From Caulobacter segnis (GTDB lineage: Bacteria; Pseudomonadota; Alphaproteobacteria; Caulobacterales; Caulobacteraceae), in contig NZ_CP096040.1 in assembly GCF_023935105.1 (NCBI RefSeq), forward strand, positions 3,782,001-3,846,000: DNA of 64,000 bases. Direction: 5' to 3'. The notes under the pieces were generated by a model. The model was not told the DNA's origin and made no database searches. It worked only from the letters and a program-made list of their open reading frames with translations. Positions 25,080 to 32,327 of the stretch are shown here, piece after piece. A program made the translations under genes and the position numbers. Numbering within the stretch: the first letter of the stretch is position 1; every line of letters starts with the position of its first letter.

Positions 25080-26464
25080 CACGCGTCCCCGAACGGGTTG
25101 TCGGGATAGACCGCCGAGGCGGGGCGCTTGGCGCTCTCGTCGGAGCTGGCTCGGCCGCAGACCGCCAGGGCGGTCAGGGCGTAGATCAGGGCGCTGTCGA
25201 CCAGATCCTTGGGCGTCGGCCGCCAGCGGCGGAAGCCGGTCGTGATGGCCGGAATCCGCTGCATGTTGAAGACGTTGTGGTCGCGCCACATGCTGGAATA
25301 GACCGGATTGGCCAGGGCGACCGGATGGCCCAGGCCCAGCTGGGTGGCCACATCCACGGCGCCGACCAGCGGCGCGACCTCGGCGGCGTCGGCCTCGAAG
25401 CCATGGCGCACCACGACCGGCTCGATGTCGATGCGGCCTAGGCCTGCCTCGCGGACCATGGCCTCCAGCGAATGCTGGACGTCGGCCACGCGCTGCTTGG
25501 GCGTCAGGCCGACCTCCAGATAGAGGTTCACCAGTTCGGTCCCCGCCCCGAACGCGAACGGGATGCCGCCGCGCACCGAGCCGATCTGCGACTTGGGCTG
25601 GGCCACGCCGCCGGGGCTGTCATAGCGATTGTTCTTCTCATACGCGCCGCTCCAGGCGTGGATCGCCTCGGTCAGCTTGCCCAACTTGTAGATCGGGTTG
25701 GGATGCTGGGCCGCCGTCGCCGGATGCTCCAGCAACGGGGTGAAGACCCCCTCCCCCCACACCTGGAAGCGAAACACCGCATAGCCACAGCCCACCCAGG
25801 TCAGGCCGAAGTCGCAGCCCTCGGCGGCGATGGCGTAGTCGGGCGCGACGCCGCCGTGGTGGAACAGATAGTGGGCCCCGATGTCCTTACCCATATAGGC
25901 CACGCCCCGGTGCTCCTCGATCGGCTCGGGGCCGATCTCGCCGGGACAGGCGGTCAGGTACATCTTGCCGGCCAGCTCGTAGCCGGCCTTCTTCAGCGCC
26001 TTGGCCGCGATCAGGAAGCAGCTCATCGGCCCGCGGTCGTTGGCGATCGGATAGCCGTAGAGCTTGCCGTCCTCCAGCCAGCACTTCTCCCATTCGGGAT
26101 TGGCCAGGGTCTCGGGGCTGTACTTGTAGGCGTCCAGATCCGGGTTCCAGGTCGGCGCCTCGGTGTCGAGGTGGGCAGTGAACAGCAGGTTCTTCCCGAC
26201 CCCCTTGCCGCCGTGCGTGCCGATGACGTTCGGCCGCTCGGGCGTGGCCCCGACCTTGCGCGGCGAGAAGCCTTCACGCGCCATCCAGTCGTAGACGTAG
26301 TTGGCGACCTCCAACTCCTTGCCGGAGGGCGCGGGAATGTTGCCCAGGGTCAGGGCCAGCTCGACGATCTCGGCCTCGTCGATGGCGGCGGCGATCGCCG
26401 CGCGATCGGCCTCGGTGACCTTGTAGGGGGCGCTGGCGCCCAGGTTGGGAAATCCATCGGCCAT
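25079..26464 (-). CDS. M20-family metallopeptidase/amidohydrolase
   Basis: A 461-residue M20/DapE/ArgE-type di-zinc hydrolase. Metal-site motifs are seen: FTAHLDTEAP (H-x-D), NDRGPMSC (bridging Asp), ACPGEIGPEP (catalytic Glu region) and IAAEGCDFG. The start at 26464 (MADGFPNLG) lies two bases after the previous stop. M20 enzymes remove amino-acid or N-carbamoyl/acyl groups. In this operon it could hydrolyse an amide made after ring opening, which is inference. Confidence 0.85.
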   Translation of the reverse strand: MADGFPNLGASAPYKVTEADRAAIAAAIDEAEIVELALTLGNIPAPSGKELEVANYVYDWMAREGFSPRKVGATPERPNVIGTHGGKGVGKNLLFTAHLDTEAPTWNPDLDAYKYSPETLANPEWEKCWLEDGKLYGYPIANDRGPMSCFLIAAKALKKAGYELAGKMYLTACPGEIGPEPIEEHRGVAYMGKDIGAHYLFHHGGVAPDYAIAAEGCDFGLTWVGCGYAVFRFQVWGEGVFTPLLEHPATAAQHPNPIYKLGKLTEAIHAWSGAYEKNNRYDSPGGVAQPKSQIGSVRGGIPFAFGAGTELVNLYLEVGLTPKQRVADVQHSLEAMVREAGLGRIDIEPVVVRHGFEADAAEVAPLVGAVDVATQLGLGHPVALANPVYSSMWRDHNVFNMQRIPAITTGFRRWRPTPKDLVDSALIYALTALAVCGRASSDESAKRPASAVYPDNPFGDA

Positions 26465-26466
26465 GG

Positions 26467-27120
26467 TCAAACGCTCCAGGCGGCGGCGATCGCGGCCGTA
26501 TCGGTCAGGATCGCGCTGTTCAGTTCCATCACCTTCAGCGAGGCCGCGTGGAGGTCGGCCTCGTAGGCGGCGCACGCATCGGCGGCGACGAACACATGGT
26601 AGTCCAGGCTGAAGGCGTCACGCACGGTGCTGTCGACGCAGCACTCGGTGGTCAGGCCCGCCACGACCAGGGTGTCGACGCCCAGGGCCTTCAGCCGCGC
26701 GTCGAGGTCCGTGCCGACGAAGCCGCTGTAGCGGGCCTTCTTCACCACCGCCTCGCCCGGCAAGGGTCGAGGGCCGTAGAAGGCCGAGCCCACATCGCCG
26801 TCCCGGCAGAGGGCGCTCTCGTCGTCGGGATTTCCGCCCCGGCGGCGCATGCGCTCCTTCCAGCTGGGCGAGTCGGTCTCCGGCGCGGTGAAGAGACCCA
26901 CGAAGACCACGGGCGCTCCGGCGGCGCGCGCCGCGCCGACCAGCCGTTCGGCGGCGGCCACGGCGGGCTGGACCGCGGCCATGTCGACGTACTGGCTCAG
27001 CGCGCCCTTGGGCGAGGCGAAGTCCACCTGGATATCGATCACCACCACGGCCGTGCGTGACGGCGCGATCCAGGCGGCCAGACCCTCCCCAATCGAAGCT
27101 ACCGAGGTCATCGTATTCAC
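26467..27120 (-). CDS. Isochorismatase-family cysteine hydrolase (RutB-like)
   Basis: The catalytic triad is visible as VVVIDIQVDF (Asp), VVKKARYSGF (Lys) and GLTTECCVDST (Cys). RutB of the pyrimidine Rut pathway is of this type and hydrolyses the ureidoacrylate made by RutA. 217 aa. GTG start at 27120, overlapping the monooxygenase stop (GTGA). Adjacency to a RutA-like enzyme argues for hydrolysis of the ring-opened amide or peroxide, but the Rut pathway itself is not complete here (no RutC, RutD, RutE or RutG). Confidence 0.88.
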   Translation of the reverse strand: MNTMTSVASIGEGLAAWIAPSRTAVVVIDIQVDFASPKGALSQYVDMAAVQPAVAAAERLVGAARAAGAPVVFVGLFTAPETDSPSWKERMRRRGGNPDDESALCRDGDVGSAFYGPRPLPGEAVVKKARYSGFVGTDLDARLKALGVDTLVVAGLTTECCVDSTVRDAFSLDYHVFVAADACAAYEADLHAASLKVMELNSAILTDTAAIAAAWSV

Positions 27121-28181
27121 GAGAACACCGCCCGCAGACCGGGCAGAATCTCGGACCCGAACATGGTCAGCCCCTCGACATAGTCAGGAAAGATCATCAT
27201 CAGGCCGTCCAGCTCGCAATAGCGCAGGTACTCCTCGATCTGCGCGCCGCAGGTCTTGGGCGAACCGACCACGGTGTGGGTCATGAACGCGCCCTGGGCC
27301 TTTGCCACCGTCGACAGCTTCTCGGCCGGCACGCCCCAGCTCTCTAGCATGGCGAGGATGGCGCCCATGTCGGCGCCGCCCTTGTAGTACTCGACCTTGG
27401 CCTCGGCGTCGGCGTCGGTGTCGCCATGGATCACCGTGCACATGGCGAAGGTCTTGATCGTCTTGCCCATCTCGCCGGCGACCTTCTTGGCCCGCAGCGA
27501 CGCGTCACGGCGCTCGTCGGGCGTGCGACCGCCGATGAAGCAGATGTCGGCCTCGCGCACCGAGAACTGGAAGCCCCGGTCGCTCATGCCGGCGCAGACC
27601 AGGTCCGGACGTGGTTTGGACAACGGCTTGGGCTTGGACTGGCAGTCCTTCATCGTGAAGTACTTGCCGGCGAAGTCGACGCTGTCCTCGGACCAAAGGC
27701 GCTTGACGATCGTGGTCCACTCCTCGGTCAGGGCGTACCGGTCATCGTGAGACAGGTTGTCGTCCCACGCGCCCATCTGGTCGAACTCGCCCTTGTAGGC
27801 GCCGGCGACGATGTTCAGCCCCGCGCGGCCGCCGCTGATGTGGTCCAGGGTGGCGATCATCTTGGCCGCTACGGCCGGGTTCTGCAGCAGCGGGTGGATG
27901 GTCGCCCAGATCTTCACGGTCTTGGTGGCTTCGGCGATGCCGGCCATCATGGTGACGGACTCCAGGGCCGTGCCCCAGTGGTCGGTCTCGCCGCCGAAGC
28001 CGCGGAACTTGCCCATCGACATCACGAAGTCCATGCCGACCTCGTCGGCCTTCACGGCCGCCGCGCGGTTCGTCTCATAGAGACCGTCGAGAACCGGCGC
28101 GGTCTTGGAGATGATCCAGCCGCCGTTGGCGACCGGCAGGAACACCCCAAAATCCTTGTGCTGGGAAGGACGGTGGAACAT
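27117..28181 (-). CDS. RutA-like flavin-dependent monooxygenase (luciferase-like)
   Basis: A bacterial luciferase-like FMN monooxygenase of 354 aa. It keeps the RutA-type blocks GVFLPVANGGWIISK, MGKFRGFGG, ISGGRAGLNIVAGAYKGEFD and YFTMKDCQSKPKP. RutA opens the uracil ring between N3 and C4 with reduced FMN and O2; related enzymes open pyridines or desulfurise sulfones. Its reductase (RutF-like) and hydrolase (RutB-like) are in the same operon. Which ring or amide is attacked here is unknown. Confidence 0.9.
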   Translation of the reverse strand: MFHRPSQHKDFGVFLPVANGGWIISKTAPVLDGLYETNRAAAVKADEVGMDFVMSMGKFRGFGGETDHWGTALESVTMMAGIAEATKTVKIWATIHPLLQNPAVAAKMIATLDHISGGRAGLNIVAGAYKGEFDQMGAWDDNLSHDDRYALTEEWTTIVKRLWSEDSVDFAGKYFTMKDCQSKPKPLSKPRPDLVCAGMSDRGFQFSVREADICFIGGRTPDERRDASLRAKKVAGEMGKTIKTFAMCTVIHGDTDADAEAKVEYYKGGADMGAILAMLESWGVPAEKLSTVAKAQGAFMTHTVVGSPKTCGAQIEEYLRYCELDGLMMIFPDYVEGLTMFGSEILPGLRAVFS

Positions 28182-28214
28182 GGCGTTACTCTCCTTGTTC
28201 TTTGATCTTGGTCC

Positions 28215-29525
28215 TCACGCGGCGTCGCGCAGCAGGACGGGGGTGGGCGCCGGGACCGGCGCGAGCGTGCTTTCCTCGACCGTCTTGCGCGGCGGACGCA
28301 TGAACAGAGCGGCCACGAAGATGACCCCGATCACGGCGGCGAAGACCTGGAAGGTCGGCGCGAAGCCGCCCAGGCGATCGCGCATGACGCCGCCGATCAC
28401 CGGCCCCAGGGCCGAGACGGCGCCGGCCAGACAGACCATCGAGAAGAGCTCGAGATTGTTCTTCCGGCCGTAGTAGTTGAGCAGCAGGATGCTGACGGCC
28501 AGGACGGTCATGCCGAAGCCGACGCCCACGCCGAGAGCGAAGATCACCATCATCGGCCAGGTCGTGGCGTGGGCCAGGACCAGCAAGCCGGCGGCCATCA
28601 TGCCCTGGGCTCCGGCGAGCAGCCAGCGCGGATCGACGCGGTCGCCGAGCAGGCCGCCGCTCATCCGGGCGATGACCTGCATCAGCGATTCCAGGCTCAG
28701 CGCCGCGACGGCGACGGTCGAGATTACCCCCATCTCGCTAAAGTGGCTTGGGGCCAGGCTGACGGCGGTGACCCCGCCCAGCAGGTGGGCGAAATAGGCC
28801 GCGACGATGACGTAGAACTGCGGGGTGCGGAGGGCTTCCTTGACCGTCCAGTCGACCTGGGTGCGATAGACGCGGGCGTTGGCCGACTGGGCGGCGGCCT
28901 CCTCGGCCACGGCCTTGTCGGTCTCGATCGCCGCGCTCTCCAGCCAGGCCTTGCCGCCGACCAGGGCCGCAGCCAGGGCGCCGACCACCGCCGAGGCGAT
29001 GGCCTGCCAGGCCCAGTACGGCCGCCAGGCGCCGCCGGCGACCTCCATGCCGACCAGGGCCATCCAGGGGCCCGCGACGCCGCCCAGCGAGCCGATCGTG
29101 AAATAGATTCCGAACGGCAGGGCGCGCTTCTTGAACAGCATCGACAGCAGGTGCGTGCCGGGGATCAGCGCCATCATCTGGTAGCCGACGCCCAGCAGGG
29201 CCGTGCCGAACAGATAGATCGGCAAGCCGCGCGCCATCGCCAGGCAGACGAAGCCGGCGATCATCACGGCCGAACCGACGATGATCGTCGCCCGCACGCC
29301 GATCTTGCGGATCAGCACGGCCGGCAACCACGACGAGCCGCCACAGAAGGCGCCCAGCAGGGTGAAGCCCAGGAAGGCCGAAGCGAAGCTCCACTGCTGG
29401 TCCTTGATCATGGCCGGCAGCACCACGCCCAGCGACGAGAACGTCGAGGCGGTGATCAGGAACAGCAAAAGGGAAAGAGCGCCCAGGAGGGTCCAGGAAC
29501 GCCATTGGATCGTCGACATCGCCAT
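28215..29525 (-). CDS. MFS transporter
   Basis: A 12-helix major facilitator protein of about 436 aa, beginning STIQWRSWTLLGALSLLLFL. The ATG at 29525 is chosen because GGAGG lies four bases upstream; ATG 29519 is also possible. Located between the TonB receptor gene and the monooxygenase gene, it would move the receptor's cargo across the inner membrane. It resembles organic-anion/oxalate-formate-antiporter-like MFS carriers, with moderate certainty. Confidence 0.85.
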   Translation of the reverse strand: MAMSTIQWRSWTLLGALSLLLFLITASTFSSLGVVLPAMIKDQQWSFASAFLGFTLLGAFCGGSSWLPAVLIRKIGVRATIIVGSAVMIAGFVCLAMARGLPIYLFGTALLGVGYQMMALIPGTHLLSMLFKKRALPFGIYFTIGSLGGVAGPWMALVGMEVAGGAWRPYWAWQAIASAVVGALAAALVGGKAWLESAAIETDKAVAEEAAAQSANARVYRTQVDWTVKEALRTPQFYVIVAAYFAHLLGGVTAVSLAPSHFSEMGVISTVAVAALSLESLMQVIARMSGGLLGDRVDPRWLLAGAQGMMAAGLLVLAHATTWPMMVIFALGVGVGFGMTVLAVSILLLNYYGRKNNLELFSMVCLAGAVSALGPVIGGVMRDRLGGFAPTFQVFAAVIGVIFVAALFMRPPRKTVEESTLAPVPAPTPVLLRDAA

Positions 29526-29581
29526 CGAGCCTCCATGCAAGCTCGCGGCGCGTACCTCGGGGGGGCGCGCCGCGCGGGGAA

Positions 29582-31996
29582 CTAGAACTTACGGGCCAGG
29601 GTCACGCGCCACTCGCGCCCCTTGCTGGGCAACGCGCCGAGGTTGGCGTAGCTGTCCGCGTCGGGGGTGAAGTAGAGCTTGTCGAACAGGTTATCGACAT
29701 TGAGCGAGGCCGTGTACGGACCGTATTCGTAATAGACGCTGCCGCTGGCCACCCAATAGGCGGGATAGGTCACGGCGTTCTGGACGGTGCCCGAGGTCTT
29801 GGTCACGTGCGTCACGCCGAACGTGCCGCCGACCTTGCCCCAGTCGTGATCGTCGCTGGTGTAGGCGCCATAGAGGCTGACCACCGACTTCGGGATCAGG
29901 GTGTAGTCATAGTCGCCCGCGCGGCCCGGCAGGCTGTTGAACGCCCAGACCACATAGGTGCCGCCATAGGCCTGCGCGCCCGGCACGCCGGCGGTGTAGG
30001 CCGGAATGTACTGGAACGAGGTGTCCGGCCCCTTCACGGTCGTGTGCTGGGTGTTGCCCGAGAAGGTAAAGCTGAGGTTCTCGCTGGCCAGCCAGCGCAC
30101 TTCCACCTCCACGCCCTTGGCGCGGGTGCCGGTCGGCGTGCCGGTAATGCCGGTCAGTTGGGTGCGGTTCTGGCGATAGCCCGCCAGCGAGCCGACCAGC
30201 GTGCCGCGCAACCACTGAAACTTGAAGCCGGCCTCGGCCAGGTCGCTGTTGGACAGCCACGCGTCGCTGGCGTCGGCCACCAAGCCCGGCGCGATGTCGC
30301 CTGCCTGGCTCATCTCCAGGGCCGAGGCCTTGGCGTAGGTGATGTAGGGCATGACGCCGGCCGGAGCCTTGTAGGTGGCGCTGGCGCTGTAGGTGAACTT
30401 GCCCTTGCTGGCCTTCTGCTTGCCGGCGATCTGATAGCTGAGGAAGCCGGTGTCCTGCGAGGTGACGTCGTAGTCGTCGTAGCGGCCGCCCAGCATCAGG
30501 TTGAGGCGCTCGCCCACCTTGATGTCGGTCATCGCGAAGACGCCGCCTTGCGTCCAGTCGCTCTTGTTGTCGTTCTCCCACTGCAGACCCTGCACGCCGG
30601 CGCCGGTCTCGGTCGAGAACGGGCTGTCGATGATGTCGGTCGGCGTCGGGCCGAAGCTGATGTCGCGACGATCCAGCGCGATCATGCCGCTGTTGTAGCT
30701 CTCGCGGCGACGGCCCTCGAAGCTGCGGTAGGACGCGCCGATGAACGACTTGGAGCTGATGATCCCCGTATCGTAGGCGAAGTTGTAGGTGAGGCGCGCC
30801 TCCCACACCGAGCTGTCGAACCAGGCCGGATAGCCGTACGAGACGAAGCGCTTGTTCTCCTGGTCGTCGTAGAACAGCTGCAGCTTGAGGGTGCTGTCGG
30901 GCGTCAGTTCCTTGGCCAGGTCGTAGTAGAGGGTGTTGGTGCGGGTCTTCGAGAAGTCGGCGCCGCTGATGTAGACCGTGCGCGGATCCAGCTTGGTCGT
31001 GCCGACCCCAACATCCAGGGTGTGGAGCGCGTTGCTGTCCGGATAGCCGTAGTAGGCCAGATAGGTGGCGCTGCCGTACGGATAGAACCCGACCTCGTTC
31101 GGCGTCAGGCGACCATTGCCGTCGGCGTCCTTCAGCGTGGTGTCGCGGCCGGTGATGTAGGTCCGGTTGTCGATCAGGGCCTGGGTCAGACGGTTCCAGC
31201 CGGGCGTCTGAACGTCGCCGTCCGAGTGGTAGTACATGCCGCCGAACGCGGTGGTCCAACCGTTGCCCAGGTCGAAGTCCGACGAGGCTTCCAGCGTTTG
31301 GCGACGTGGATAGATGCCCTTGTAGTAGCTGTGGCTGTCCTCGACCTCGCCATACAGATAGATGCCGCCGGTGACCGAACCGAAGTTGGCGGGCAGGCCG
31401 ACCTGGGCCGTGGCGTTCTTCTTGTTGTACGAGCCGTAGGTCACGGTGACCTCGCCGGTCGGCTCGGTCAGGTAGCCGCCCTCGTTCTTTCCCGATTTCG
31501 GGATGAAGTTGAGCATGCCGCCCACCTTGCCCGAGCCATAGATCGGGGTGGGCGGACCGCGCACGATCTGGATCTGGTCGGCCGCGCCGATCGGGGTCGA
31601 ATAGGTCCCCCGGTTCTCGATGCGCTTGAAGCCGCGGAAGTAGTTCTCGGCCAGGGTGCCGCGGATGTTCAGCGCGCCGGGCACGCCGTAGAAACTGGCC
31701 GTATAGGTGCCGGGCGAGACGGCGGTCAGACCGTCGATTGTCTCGATGCCATAGCGCTGCAACGTCACGTCGCTGACGAAGCTGGCCGAGCGCGGCGTCT
31801 CCAGCAGCGGCTTGTCGATGCCGAAGACGGTGTTGTTGGGCTGCTTCTCCAGCAGGCCGGCCTTGTCACGCGCCTTGACCACGACCTCGTCGACGGTGTC
31901 GGACGGCGCGGTGGTTTCGTCAGCGAATGCGGCCTGCGTGTGCGCCAGCAGGACTAGGGCGGAACAGCCCGCCATCAATAGCCGGTAATTCGACAT
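29582..31996 (-). CDS. TonB-dependent outer-membrane receptor
   Basis: An 804-residue receptor with signal peptide (LLMAGCSALVLLAHTQAAFA), plug domain (ETPRSASFVSDVTLQRYGIE, ALNIRGTLAENYFRGFKRIE, IQIVRGPPTPIYGSGKVGG) and a barrel ending in ARKF. The start at 31996 follows TGAGGACCGC. The first gene of the catabolic minus-strand operon, so it probably captures the pathway substrate. A 20 bp palindrome lies about 110 bases upstream. Confidence 0.92.
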   Translation of the reverse strand: MSNYRLLMAGCSALVLLAHTQAAFADETTAPSDTVDEVVVKARDKAGLLEKQPNNTVFGIDKPLLETPRSASFVSDVTLQRYGIETIDGLTAVSPGTYTASFYGVPGALNIRGTLAENYFRGFKRIENRGTYSTPIGAADQIQIVRGPPTPIYGSGKVGGMLNFIPKSGKNEGGYLTEPTGEVTVTYGSYNKKNATAQVGLPANFGSVTGGIYLYGEVEDSHSYYKGIYPRRQTLEASSDFDLGNGWTTAFGGMYYHSDGDVQTPGWNRLTQALIDNRTYITGRDTTLKDADGNGRLTPNEVGFYPYGSATYLAYYGYPDSNALHTLDVGVGTTKLDPRTVYISGADFSKTRTNTLYYDLAKELTPDSTLKLQLFYDDQENKRFVSYGYPAWFDSSVWEARLTYNFAYDTGIISSKSFIGASYRSFEGRRRESYNSGMIALDRRDISFGPTPTDIIDSPFSTETGAGVQGLQWENDNKSDWTQGGVFAMTDIKVGERLNLMLGGRYDDYDVTSQDTGFLSYQIAGKQKASKGKFTYSASATYKAPAGVMPYITYAKASALEMSQAGDIAPGLVADASDAWLSNSDLAEAGFKFQWLRGTLVGSLAGYRQNRTQLTGITGTPTGTRAKGVEVEVRWLASENLSFTFSGNTQHTTVKGPDTSFQYIPAYTAGVPGAQAYGGTYVVWAFNSLPGRAGDYDYTLIPKSVVSLYGAYTSDDHDWGKVGGTFGVTHVTKTSGTVQNAVTYPAYWVASGSVYYEYGPYTASLNVDNLFDKLYFTPDADSYANLGALPSKGREWRVTLARKF

Positions 31997-32106
31997 GCGG
32001 TCCTCATGCGAGGCCGTCGCGCCCACCGCCTGCGGCGGTTATCCCCAAGGTCGACGCCTCGCACCAATCATCGGTCGGTCCGGCCCGGCGGCGAGGCGCC
32101 ACACCT

Positions 32107-32126
32107 GACATTTCACTCAAAATGTC
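32107..32126. promoter_or_regulatory. Palindrome GACATTT-N6-AAATGTC
   Basis: A perfect 7+7 inverted repeat with a 6-base spacer lies in the 331 bp spacer between the TonB-receptor operon (minus) and the efflux operon (plus). It is AT-rich against a GC-rich background and looks like an operator for a dimeric repressor. No regulator gene is adjacent. Nothing else in the 31997-32327 spacer was recognised. Confidence 0.45.
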
Positions 32127-32327
32127 CCTGCCGCATGCATGTTGAGCCAATGGCGACCGCGAAAGCGGCGCGCTGATCACGAAACTTGCTTCAACGCGAA
32201 CCAGAGACGGCCCAAACGCGTCCACGACCAAAGGCTGCGCGCGTCGGATTTGCCCCGCCAGGATGCGTCCACAGTCTTGTGCGAAACCCGCACACCCAAG
32301 GTTTGACCCGCGTCGCCGACCGCCCCA

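Noticed and set aside
26467..28181. Calling these genes rutA and rutB of pyrimidine degradation
   Set aside because: RutC, RutD, RutE and RutG are absent and unrelated oxygenases share the operon, so only family-level names are given.
29807..31957. A 716-codon open frame on the plus strand opposite the TonB receptor gene
   Set aside because: It is antisense to a well-supported receptor gene; the product is low-complexity, rich in Arg, Gly and Val, as expected of a GC-rich shadow frame.
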